DNA from: JAATFY01 sp049276515
GTDB lineage: Bacteria; Pseudomonadota; Alphaproteobacteria; UBA9219
Direction: 5' to 3'
DNA length: 7,130 nucleotides
Assembly (NCBI GenBank): GCA_049276515.1
Contig: JBASWO010000081.1
Location: forward strand, 1-7,130
In this document: in pieces, positions 1 to 5,864 of the stretch
How the letters are laid out: every line of letters begins with the position of its first letter
Numbering within the stretch: position 1 is the first letter of the stretch
Program-made: the position numbers and the translations under genes
The notes under the pieces: model-generated
Database searches by the model: none
What the model was told of the DNA's origin: nothing
What the model saw: the letters and a program-made list of their open reading frames with translations, nothing else

Positions 1-576
1 CTCATCAAGACATAAAAGTGCGGGATCCGTGCACATCGCTCGCGCTATCTCAAGGCGTCTTTGCATGCCATAAGGCAATTCACCAGCCAAACGATCGGCA
101 GCTTTAACAAGGCGCAAACGATCGAGCCAAAGACGGGCCTTCTCAATCGCAATTGTCTCAGCGCGCCTATAATGCGGCAGGCCAATCAGACCACCCAGCG
201 TGTAGCCAGAAGCATGCATTAAGGTGCGATGCTCAGCGACGAGTAGATTTTCTAAGACGGTCATATTCGAAAAGAGCCGAATATTTTGAAAAGTCCGTGC
301 GATCCCAAGCCGCGTAATTTTATGGGCAGGAAGACCTGCAAGATCTGTTGTTTTGCCATGCCTATGGAGATGCATGGCACCTGATGTCGGCTTATAAAAA
401 CCAGTGAGGCAGTTGAAGAGTGTTGTCTTACCAGCACCGTTCGGGCCGATGATGGCGGTGATTTCTTGATCTAAAGCTTTAAAAGAGACTTGATCGACCG
501 CCGTAAGACCGCCAAAGCGCATCGTTAACTGGTCGACATCTAATAAAATACGAGAACTCTGAGGGGAATCCGTCAT
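1..576 (-). CDS. livG: LivG-type branched-chain amino-acid ABC transporter ATPase (3'-truncated by window edge)
   Basis: This cytoplasmic ATPase subunit powers import of branched-chain amino acids (or related amides) through LivH/LivM-type permeases. I translated 192 residues from ATG at 576-574; the frame is open to base 1. Visible motifs are Walker A GPNGAGKT (44-51), the Q-loop FQNIRLF (Q97), a family-typical insert at about 115-140, the ABC signature LPYGMQRRLEIARAM (167-181) and Walker B LLCLDE (187-192), whose catalytic Glu is the last codon in the window. Full-length LivG is about 250-290 residues, so the D-loop, H-switch and C-terminal LivG tail lie outside. The signature has Pro and Met where LSYGQQ is common; LPYG variants occur in alphaproteobacterial LivG. 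The only purine-rich tract before the start, GGGGG, sits one base from the ATG, so the ribosome site is poor, but no better in-frame start is visible. The rest of a liv operon would be expected beyond the left edge. Family assignment is very secure; substrate is inferred. Confidence 0.93.
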   Translation of the reverse strand, partial: MTDSPQSSRILLDVDQLTMRFGGLTAVDQVSFKALDQEITAIIGPNGAGKTTLFNCLTGFYKPTSGAMHLHRHGKTTDLAGLPAHKITRLGIARTFQNIRLFSNMTVLENLLVAEHRTLMHASGYTLGGLIGLPHYRRAETIAIEKARLWLDRLRLVKAADRLAGELPYGMQRRLEIARAMCTDPALLCLDE

Positions 577-622
577 ACCCCCAGCATACGCGATCCCGAA
601 TACAAGGCAACTCTGTCACCGA

Positions 623-639
623 TAAGCCGCCGGGGCTTA
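623..639. other. Short GC-rich hairpin between protease and livG
   Basis: TAAGCC (623-628) pairs exactly with GGCTTA (634-639) across a 5-base loop, in the 73-base gap between the protease stop and the livG start. It could slow polymerase after the protease gene, but neither strand has a following T tract, so it does not qualify as an intrinsic terminator. The gap is long enough to hold a livG promoter. A weak match, TTGCCT and TATGCT with 16 bases between, ends directly before the livG ATG. Confidence 0.25.
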
Positions 640-649
640 GAGGCCCTAT

Positions 650-2416
650 TTATTTGACTACATTAATAGAGGCCGAACCAAGGTTACCGGCAGCATCTTT
701 TGCCACGACCGTAACCACATGGCCGCCCCTAAGTGTTTTCTTTGTATTCCAGTTACAACTGATGGTCGTAACATTGGGTGATGTACAAAGGGTCTTACCA
801 TCCACAGCAACACTTAATGAGGTAACCCCAATATTGTCAGAAGCGGCGCCTTTTAAGGTCACAACATTTCCTGATATCACGGCATTATTAGCCGGACTTG
901 TTACTGCAGCCGTAGGTGAAGCCGTATCAACAACCACAACATTAGCTACAGTAACGATGGCTGAAGCCAATGCGCTTTTATTACCTGTTGTATCATATGC
1001 ATAGGCTGTGATCGTCACATTCCCATTTGATGAGCGCGTCGTATCCCAGACGAGCTGATTGTTTTTGGTTGTGCCCAGTAATTGACCATTGATAAAGATA
1101 TCAACATGATCAACACCCACATTATCAGCTGATGCTGTTTTGATGGTGAGGATACCAGCAACATTTGTTCCTGCGACTGGCTCTGTGACCGCAACTGTTG
1201 GCGGTGTTGAATCCACAGCAATGCTTTGCGCTAAAGTCACCGCTTTCAATGCATTGACGCGACCAAAGCCAAATTCAACGTCATAACCCACAGGGCCAAG
1301 ATCATCGGTCGATGCTTTCAGAACATTTTCAACCTGCAAAGGTGTGAGATAGGGGTTTGCAGACATAACTAAAGCACCCGTTGCTGCCGCAATTGGGCTT
1401 GAGAAGGATGTACCATTCACAAAATTATAACCGCCACCTCGCGCTGTAGAGTAGACGCCAGCACCGGGTGCAGAAAGATCAGTAAAGATGCCATGGGTCG
1501 ACCAGCTTGCACGCGTATCAGCTGAGGTTGTTGCGCTCACCGTTATAATAGCTGGATGGTTGATAATGGTATTTAAAGTACCATCATTACCTGCTGAGTT
1601 AAAAAGAAGACCGCCCTTATTTATTAAATACTGTCCAGCATTCACAATGGTCGAGCTGTTATTGATGGGACCAAAACTTAAATTCACAATCCGCGCGCCA
1701 TGATCTGCGGCCCAGGTTATAGCTTCCGCCATATCACTGTAATAAGCATAGCCCGCAGGATCATCTGTGATACGCAAAGGCATAATTTTTACATTAGGCG
1801 CAACACCAGCCGCACCTATGCCGTTATTTAAAAGCGCGCCAACAGTGCCCGCAACCCATGTACCATGACCCTTAATGTCAGTAGTGTTCGTACTGTTCGA
1901 TGCTGTGTTCCAGCCCGCAATCATATTGGGCGCTAAATCCGGATGCGTGCCATCCACACCTGTATCGAGCACAGCTACGATGATACCATCCCCGCGCGCT
2001 AGCTCCCAAGCACTAGGAGCTGCAATCTTAGGCAATTGCCATGCAGATGAAAAACTAGGATCGTTTATCGTGATAGTGTTGGGAGGTATCAGCGCATCAA
2101 ATTCGGCAAATTTGACGTGTTTGTTATGTGTAATCAGTGCCAACATCGCCCGCTCAGATCTTGCGGGAACCTCAACAATCCATACAGGTAAATTGCCAAT
2201 TTTCTGTTTGACTTTCGCACCATGTTTTTTCATGGCATTCGCAAAATCAACTTCTGATACACCTGGAAATGGCGCAACCAAGAGACGACCCTGCGCGATA
2301 TATTCTGGAGCCTGTTCATCGCTTATCGCTTGCGAAATATTCTGAGCAGAAAGAGGGGAACTCACGAAGCCAATGAATGCAAGCAAAGCTGTGCCGGCGA
2401 GGAGTGTTTTTTTCAT
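650..2416 (-). CDS. Secreted subtilisin-like S8 serine protease with two C-terminal Ig-like repeats
   Basis: This is a complete 588-residue exported endopeptidase. Residues 1-24 form a signal peptide (MKKT, a hydrophobic core, then PLSA before Gln25). Residues ~38-110 look like a prodomain that would inhibit and help fold the enzyme. The S8 domain spans ~125-395 with catalytic Asp151 (DTGVDGTHPDL), His184 (GHGTWVAGT) and Ser337 (NGTSFSSPIAA); Asn277 (NSAGNDG) supplies the oxyanion hole. Two Ig-like (Big_7-type) repeats follow at ~402-491 and ~497-588, each with a P-T-x-A-V-T start, an A-S-D-N-x-G-V centre and a D-x-x-G-N end. The only two cysteines, C544 and C554, are in the last repeat and could form a disulfide. 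There is no LPXTG, autotransporter barrel or other visible anchor, so the product is periplasmic or released. Start choice is firm: GGAG lies six bases before the ATG and the signal peptide begins there. Substrate is unknown; general protein scavenging is the default inference. It appears monocistronic. Confidence 0.95.
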   Translation of the reverse strand: MKKTLLAGTALLAFIGFVSSPLSAQNISQAISDEQAPEYIAQGRLLVAPFPGVSEVDFANAMKKHGAKVKQKIGNLPVWIVEVPARSERAMLALITHNKHVKFAEFDALIPPNTITINDPSFSSAWQLPKIAAPSAWELARGDGIIVAVLDTGVDGTHPDLAPNMIAGWNTASNSTNTTDIKGHGTWVAGTVGALLNNGIGAAGVAPNVKIMPLRITDDPAGYAYYSDMAEAITWAADHGARIVNLSFGPINNSSTIVNAGQYLINKGGLLFNSAGNDGTLNTIINHPAIITVSATTSADTRASWSTHGIFTDLSAPGAGVYSTARGGGYNFVNGTSFSSPIAAATGALVMSANPYLTPLQVENVLKASTDDLGPVGYDVEFGFGRVNALKAVTLAQSIAVDSTPPTVAVTEPVAGTNVAGILTIKTASADNVGVDHVDIFINGQLLGTTKNNQLVWDTTRSSNGNVTITAYAYDTTGNKSALASAIVTVANVVVVDTASPTAAVTSPANNAVISGNVVTLKGAASDNIGVTSLSVAVDGKTLCTSPNVTTISCNWNTKKTLRGGHVVTVVAKDAAGNLGSASINVVK

Positions 2417-2840
2417 TTATGGCTCCGTTAAAAATAATTTTCTTTGGAGAAATTTATAAAATACAGATTCGAAAAATACCTTTCCGTTATACGCTCCTAT
2501 GCTTAACAGGCTGTGAATTTGCCGGCCCTTTTCCATCCCAAAAAACAGCACGAAAAAGCTTTGATATTTGTTCTAATTTTGGTGAGGCATGAGGTCCGTG
2601 CGTGTTCACGCGGGCTTTAAAAAGGGATTTGACAAGCAGCAGGCAAAAAGTGTCAAAACCTATGGTTAAAGGCTTTTAAGGATAACTTCCCTTAACCCCA
2701 CTGTTTTATTGGCCATGGAGAAGCCTATTCTGCAGAAAATAAGAAAAAATTGCGGTTTTTCGACAGAGCACCCTTGATTCGTGGGCCGAGGTCGTTTAAC
2801 TCTCCCTCCCTCGCATTACTTACGTAACGCAGAGCCTCAA
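2417..2840. other. Intergenic region between divergent protease and tRNA-Glu genes
   Basis: No convincing gene occurs in these 424 bases. They should hold the minus-strand promoter of the protease and the plus-strand promoter of tRNA-Glu(UUC), but I see no -35/-10 pair close to consensus for either. Two inverted repeats stand out: TTTGACA/TGTCAAA (2628-2657) and GGTTAAAGG/CCCTTAACC with one mismatch (2664-2697). A short hairpin, GCGT-GTTC-ACGC, lies at about 2600-2611. An A/T-only stem, GAAAAA/TTTTTC, lies at 2743-2761. A weak plus-strand promoter-like pair, TTGATT and TTAACT with 16 bases between, occurs about 30-70 bases before the tRNA and is not strong enough to call. Confidence 0.5.
2628..2657. 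promoter_or_regulatory. Inverted repeat TTTGACA-N16-TGTCAAA, possible operator
   Basis: A perfect 7-base inverted repeat (2628-2634 and 2651-2657) with 16 bases between its arms lies about 210 bases upstream of the protease start and 184 bases before tRNA-Glu. Because of the symmetry each strand carries a consensus -35 hexamer TTGACA, but neither has a recognisable -10 at 16-18 bases. It could be a binding site for a dimeric regulator or a divergent promoter core. Its function is not shown by the sequence. Confidence 0.25.
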
Positions 2841-2916
2841 GTCCCCTTCGTCTAGAGGCCTAGGACATTACCCTTTCACGGTAGTAACACGGGTTCGAAT
2901 CCCGTAGGGGACGCCA
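2841..2916 (+). tRNA. tRNA-Glu(UUC), CCA encoded
   Basis: A complete cloverleaf is visible. The acceptor stem GTCCCCT (2841-2847) pairs with AGGGGAC (2906-2912), followed by discriminator G2913 and genomic CCA (2914-2916). The anticodon stem TTACC/GGTAG (2868-2872, 2880-2884) closes a 7-base loop CTTTCAC with anticodon TTC at 2875-2877, which reads GAA and, by wobble, GAG. The T arm contains GGGTTCGAATCCC. The molecule resembles standard proteobacterial tRNA-Glu. It lies 41 bases upstream of ampG on the same strand with no terminator between, so the tRNA may be processed from a transcript that continues into ampG. Outside the anticodon arm it is identical to the second tRNA-Glu of this window. 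Confidence 0.98.
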
Positions 2917-2957
2917 ATGACTGATACCTCCCTCTTCAAAAATCATGGGATGAGTGA

Positions 2958-4202
2958 ATGGGCAGATCAACTCTTATAAGAGCTGTCTTAAATCAGCGCA
3001 TGCTGATTTGTATTTTGTTGGGCTTCTCTTCAGGTCTACCACTTTACGTTCTCTTACAACTTGTTCCTGCTTGGTTGCGACGAAACGACATTGATCTGAC
3101 TTCTATTGGTATTGTTGCACTCGCCCAAATACCTTATGCGTGGAAATTTCTTTGGGCACCACTCTGCGATCGGTTCGGCATCAAATTCTTGGGTCGCAGG
3201 CGCACATGGATTCTTGGGTGCCAAATTTTACTCATACTTTCGATGACAGGCCTAGGCTCACTGGGTTTAACCGACGCCTTAACCGCTGTCATAGTAGCGA
3301 CCTTCATCATTGCTATATTTTCAGCAACGCAAGATATCGCTATCGATGCTTATCGTCGTGAATTACTACCGGATGCTGAATTGGGATTGGGCAATTCTTT
3401 CTTCGTCAACGCGTACCGTGTGGCGGGGCTTATTCCCGGTGGCTTGAGCTTAATCATCGCGGATTCTTTGCCCTGGCCTTGGGTTTTCCTTGTGACATCT
3501 CTTTTTATGGTGCCCGGCATTATCTGCACCCTCCTTATAAAAGAGCCAACACTTACAGCTCATGCGCCACGAACGCTGCGCGAAGCCATTATTGAGCCTT
3601 TCCACGAATTTTTTACACGCAGTGATTTTAAATTTGCCCTTTTGATCTTAGTCTTCCTGTTGCTTTATAAATTTGGGGATAGTTTAGCAACAGCTCAGCT
3701 GACGCCTTTTTATATCGATATGGGTTTTACCAATACCCAGATTGGAACAGTCGCTAAACTGGTTGGCTTCTGGTCAATGGTTGTAGGTGGTTTTCTGGGT
3801 GGCTTGATTATGCTCAAGACGGGCATCAATCGTGCCTTATGGCTATTCGGCTTCGTCCAGCTTTTGTCCATCTTTGGTTTTGCTCTGCTCAGCATAGCAG
3901 AAATGAATATCTATTATCTCGGGATCGCAGTGGGATTTGAATATCTTGGCGTTGGCCTTGGGACGACAGCCTTCGTGTCTTTTATAGCATCACAAACCAA
4001 TAAAAACTTTTCAGCAACGCAGTTTGCACTTTTCTCAAGCATTTTTGCCATTCCTCGCAGTATTACAGGTCTGATCGCAGGGGTTATCGTGGAGAAAATG
4101 GGTCTTGGATGGACAAACTTTTTCCTGATAAGTGCAGTCACAGCCCTCCCGGGCATGGCCTTGCTTTACTGGGTAGCTCCATGGAATAAACAAAAACCCT
4201 AG
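2958..4202 (+). CDS. ampG: AmpG-family muropeptide permease (MFS)
   Basis: This inner-membrane major-facilitator transporter is expected to import GlcNAc-1,6-anhydroMurNAc-peptides for peptidoglycan recycling; in species with AmpR/AmpC it also feeds the beta-lactamase induction signal. The 414-residue protein is highly hydrophobic, with about 12 predicted helices. Family hallmarks are LGFSSGLPLYVL (21-32), WLRRNDIDLTSIG in loop 1-2 (39-51), the ALAQIPYAWKFLWAPLCDRFG motif (54-74), LGRRRTWI (78-85), the charged SATQDIAIDAYRREL run (122-136) and RVAGLIPGG (154-162). The length suits the shorter AmpG forms lacking the extra helices of the E. coli 491-residue protein. ATG at 2958 is preceded by GGGATGAG, a modest ribosome site; Met15 (3000) is a possible later start, but the basic N-terminus looks natural. 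No ampR, ampD or ampC is present in the window. The gene follows tRNA-Glu(UUC) by 41 bases. Family call is strong; the exact substrate is inferred from the family. Confidence 0.9.
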   Translation: MGRSTLIRAVLNQRMLICILLGFSSGLPLYVLLQLVPAWLRRNDIDLTSIGIVALAQIPYAWKFLWAPLCDRFGIKFLGRRRTWILGCQILLILSMTGLGSLGLTDALTAVIVATFIIAIFSATQDIAIDAYRRELLPDAELGLGNSFFVNAYRVAGLIPGGLSLIIADSLPWPWVFLVTSLFMVPGIICTLLIKEPTLTAHAPRTLREAIIEPFHEFFTRSDFKFALLILVFLLLYKFGDSLATAQLTPFYIDMGFTNTQIGTVAKLVGFWSMVVGGFLGGLIMLKTGINRALWLFGFVQLLSIFGFALLSIAEMNIYYLGIAVGFEYLGVGLGTTAFVSFIASQTNKNFSATQFALFSSIFAIPRSITGLIAGVIVEKMGLGWTNFFLISAVTALPGMALLYWVAPWNKQKP

Positions 4203-4337
4203 AGGCTATAAAACTTGCAAAAAGAATCTACTGACCTACTATTACCAGCACTATTCCATCGCCAACTTTATCGACCCGGATAATTCACGCTTTAAAGGTC
4301 ATAAATAGACAGGACTTCATAGAAGATCGGGGCTTTC
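4203..4337 (+). other. ampG-yhhQ spacer with weak promoter candidates
   Basis: The 135-base spacer shows no hairpin terminator after ampG. Two poor promoter matches occur: TTGCAA with TACTAT 16 bases later, and a GATAAT hexamer near 4279 without a good -35. GGGG at 4329-4332, five bases before the ATG at 4338, serves as the yhhQ ribosome site. The spacer is long for strict coupling, so yhhQ may have its own promoter or be read through from ampG. I compared it with preQ1 riboswitch patterns because of the downstream gene and found no match. Confidence 0.3.
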
Positions 4338-5024
4338 ATGGACCAGCTTAAATTATCTTATGATGATGGATGGAAACCCAAATATCTTCATTTCCTCGCC
4401 GCAGCACTCATTGCTGTTTATTTAACCACAAATGTTATTGCCGCTAAGCAGGCAGATCTTTTTGGATTTGTTGTAACAGCTGGAACGCTCACCTTCCCAT
4501 TTGTTTTAGTTTTAGGTGACGTTATTTCAGAAATTTATGGCTACAAAAGATCGCGACAAGTTATTTTTAGTGGCTTCTTTGCGATGATTTTCTTTGTTGT
4601 GATAACACAGCTGGCACTGCTTTTGCCGAGCGCTCCAAACTGGAGCAATCAATCAGACTATGAGAAAGTACTAGGCATAATCCCACGCATCATTTTTGCC
4701 AGTCTAACGACCTATATTGTTAGTGATCTCGTCAATGCCTTTATTATGAGCCGGATGAAAATTATTCAAAAAGGCAAAGGCTTTGCTTCCCGCGCCGTTT
4801 TTTCTACAGTAGTTGCTCAAGCTGTTGACGGCCTCGTCTTTTACCCACTCGCTTTCTGGGGCATTATTCCAACTGCTGTTCTTGTGGAAATCTTTTTTAC
4901 ATCCTGGATCATTAAGGTAGCTTTAGAAGTGCTGGCACTTCCAGTAACGACGCTTGTGGTCAAGCACATTAAAAAGCTTGAGGGAATTGAGCATTTTGAT
5001 GAGAAGCCAAAACAGGCCTCCTAG
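4338..5024 (+). CDS. yhhQ: VUT-family (YhhQ-like) queuosine-precursor transporter
   Basis: This is a 228-residue integral membrane protein of the vitamin-uptake-transporter family; E. coli YhhQ imports preQ0/preQ1, precursors of the queuosine wobble modification in tRNAs with GUN anticodons. About six helices are visible. Family-typical features are TTNVIAAKQADLFG (30-43), GTLTFPFVLVLGDVISEIYGYKRSR (49-73) with the buried D61 and E65, SLTTYIVSDLVNAF (122-135), FSTVVAQAVDGLVFYPLAFWG (155-175) and the KVALEVLALPV segment (193-203). The length matches the family. The ATG at 4338 has GGGG at a five-base spacing. No queuosine synthesis genes (queC-queG, tgt) lie nearby, so preQ0/preQ1 specificity rests on family knowledge; some members may carry other bases. 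The gene sits between ampG and tRNA-Glu(CUC); queuosine is not a modification of tRNA-Glu itself. Confidence 0.85.
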   Translation: MDQLKLSYDDGWKPKYLHFLAAALIAVYLTTNVIAAKQADLFGFVVTAGTLTFPFVLVLGDVISEIYGYKRSRQVIFSGFFAMIFFVVITQLALLLPSAPNWSNQSDYEKVLGIIPRIIFASLTTYIVSDLVNAFIMSRMKIIQKGKGFASRAVFSTVVAQAVDGLVFYPLAFWGIIPTAVLVEIFFTSWIIKVALEVLALPVTTLVVKHIKKLEGIEHFDEKPKQAS

Positions 5025-5065
5025 TCCCAAAATAAAGAAATGATGCCTTGCAGGTTGGCACGACT

Positions 5066-5092
5066 GCGCGTTAGAAACGCGCTCCGGCTTTT
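5066..5092 (+). terminator. Hairpin after yhhQ, possible weak intrinsic terminator
   Basis: GCGCGTT (5066-5072) pairs perfectly with AACGCGC (5076-5082) around a 3-base loop; only a short TTTT tract follows, at 5089-5092 and six bases beyond the stem. The displaced tract makes this a weak terminator at best. It ends just before tRNA-Glu(CUC) begins at 5095, so it might instead be a processing signal in a yhhQ-tRNA transcript, or it could overlap the tRNA promoter region. Confidence 0.35.
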
Positions 5093-5094
5093 AC

Positions 5095-5170
5095 GTCCCC
5101 TTCGTCTAGAGGCCTAGGACGCGGCCCTCTCAAGGCTGCAACACGGGTTCGAATCCCGTAGGGGACGCCA
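5095..5170 (+). tRNA. tRNA-Glu(CUC), CCA encoded
   Basis: A full cloverleaf with acceptor stem GTCCCCT (5095-5101) and AGGGGAC (5160-5166), discriminator G5167 and encoded CCA (5168-5170). The anticodon stem CGGCC/GGCTG (5122-5126, 5134-5138, with a G-C or G-U pair at each step) holds the loop CTCTCAA with anticodon CTC at 5129-5131, reading GAG only. It is a second glutamate isoacceptor whose first 26 and last 31 bases are the same as in the tRNA-Glu(UUC) at 2841-2916, so one arose from the other, or both are kept alike by gene conversion. It lies 70 bases after yhhQ and converges on the rhodanese gene 29 bases away. No clear promoter or T-rich terminator is seen around it. Confidence 0.97.
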
Positions 5171-5199
5171 ATTTATCGATGATCTAAATAGGTTGCTTT

Positions 5200-5757
5200 C
5201 TATTTCATAGCGCAGAAATTTGGACTGGGCGAGTTGCGCTGATTCCACGGCGCTTTGGCCATGAGCAAGGCGAGACCACAGATGCCGCTAAGTCCTGCGA
5301 AGGCAAGACCGGCACCAAGGAACCCCGTTAGCCAAAAGAAAAATGTACTGTCAAAGTAGTAGCCGAGAAAACTAAAGAGGAGCAGGCTCGACCCAATAGC
5401 TAGCTGTACCTGCCTGTCTAGTGGCAAGAAAAACCTGCCTGATTTTTTAACTTCATACCCAGCCTGCGTCCAGGCCACAATGCCACCTTCAAGATTATAA
5501 ATTTCTAAATCTGGCGTTTCGGCAAAAAGCTTGTCGCAAGCCGTGCCGCCGCGTTTTCCTGACCGGCAATGGATGACCAGTTTCCTACCTGCCAGCTCCG
5601 GCAGAACCTTCTTCGACACACGAGCAAGTGGAATATGTGTTGCGCCTGGAATACTCTCAGCCCCATATTCGGCAGGCTCACGAACATCCACAAGAACCGC
5701 TTGGCCCTTGTCCAACCATTGCTTCAGTGTGTTTGCATCAACAGAACGTACCGGCAT
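5200..5757 (-). CDS. YgaP-like rhodanese domain fused to DUF2892 membrane module
   Basis: This 185-residue protein has a single rhodanese domain (about 5-103) followed by a two-helix membrane module. The rhodanese part shows LVDVREPAEYGAESIPGATHIPL (22-44) and the active-site loop HCRSGKRGG with persulfide-forming Cys64, ending in the NLEGGIVAWTQAGYEV motif (88-103). PLDRQVQLAIGS (112-123) opens the DUF2892 region with helices at about 119-134 and 139-166, finishing MAKAPWNQ. E. coli YgaP (174 residues) has the same plan: a membrane-anchored sulfurtransferase with the catalytic domain in the cytoplasm. The start is very well supported, with AAGGAG six bases before the ATG (5764-5769). It likely moves sulfane sulfur from thiosulfate, persulfide or sulfide oxidation products; the natural acceptor is unknown. 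No ArsR-type regulator (YgaV/BigR/SqrR) is adjacent. A weak A/T hairpin, AAATAG/CTATTT, overlaps its stop codon. Confidence 0.93.
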   Translation of the reverse strand: MPVRSVDANTLKQWLDKGQAVLVDVREPAEYGAESIPGATHIPLARVSKKVLPELAGRKLVIHCRSGKRGGTACDKLFAETPDLEIYNLEGGIVAWTQAGYEVKKSGRFFLPLDRQVQLAIGSSLLLFSFLGYYFDSTFFFWLTGFLGAGLAFAGLSGICGLALLMAKAPWNQRNSPSPNFCAMK

Positions 5758-5808
5758 TATCTACTCCTTCACTGTTTGTGGTATCCCTTGGCATCATCCA
5801 ATAGCAAG

Positions 5809-5838
5809 CGCCACTGTTTATATATAGAAGAAGTGGCG
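5809..5838. repeat. Inverted repeat CGCCACT-N16-AGTGGCG enclosing the -10 element
   Basis: CGCCACT (5809-5815) and AGTGGCG (5832-5838) form a perfect 7-base inverted repeat whose 16-base spacer contains the TATATATA stretch taken as the rhodanese -10. This geometry suits a repressor dimer that blocks the promoter. The first arm also covers the predicted start site. No regulator gene is close enough to suggest its identity. Confidence 0.35.
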
Positions 5839-5864
5839 GTTCTTGGCTTTGACCGCGGTCAAAG
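5814..5864 (-). promoter_or_regulatory. Putative rhodanese-gene promoter with CRP/FNR-type box at -41.5
   Basis: An exact 18-bp palindrome (5847-5864) contains TTGAC-CGCG-GTCAA, matching the general CRP/FNR-superfamily pattern TTGA(T/C)-N4-(A/G)TCAA used by FNR, FixK, DNR and NnrR proteins. On the minus strand TATATA (5826-5821) is a plausible -10; the start point it implies is near 5814, placing the palindrome centre (5855.5) at -41.5, the standard position for class II activation. The corresponding -35 hexamer is AAGCCA, far from consensus, as expected for an activator-dependent promoter. The leader would be 57 bases. The TATATATAAA run permits other registers (centres at -43.5 or -45.5). 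Which regulator binds is inference. Confidence 0.5.

Noticed and set aside
2377..2592. 71-residue plus-strand open frame across the protease 5' end
   Set aside because: It overlaps the antisense strand of a secure signal-peptide coding region, has no ribosome site and shows no recognisable domain.
2666..2695. TTAA motifs suggesting a CtrA binding site
   Set aside because: The spacing is TTAA-N6-TTAA and TTAA-N12-TTAA, not the N7 spacing of the CtrA consensus.
3710..4156. Minus-strand open frames inside ampG
   Set aside because: These are antisense shadows of the strongly supported ampG frame, with no family features.
4203..4337. Possible preQ1 riboswitch ahead of the queuosine-precursor transporter
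   Set aside because: No stem plus A-rich tail arrangement of the preQ1-I or preQ1-II classes could be drawn, and no terminator or SD-masking hairpin is present.
5055..5070. TTGGCACG resembling a sigma-54 -24 element before tRNA-Glu(CUC)
   Set aside because: There is no GC at the required distance for the -12 element; the following bases do not match TTGC.
2841..5170. Genomic island inserted at tRNA-Glu with a duplicated att site
   Set aside because: Both copies are complete, functional tRNAs with different anticodons; no integrase or mobile gene lies between them, and the enclosed genes are ordinary chromosomal types.
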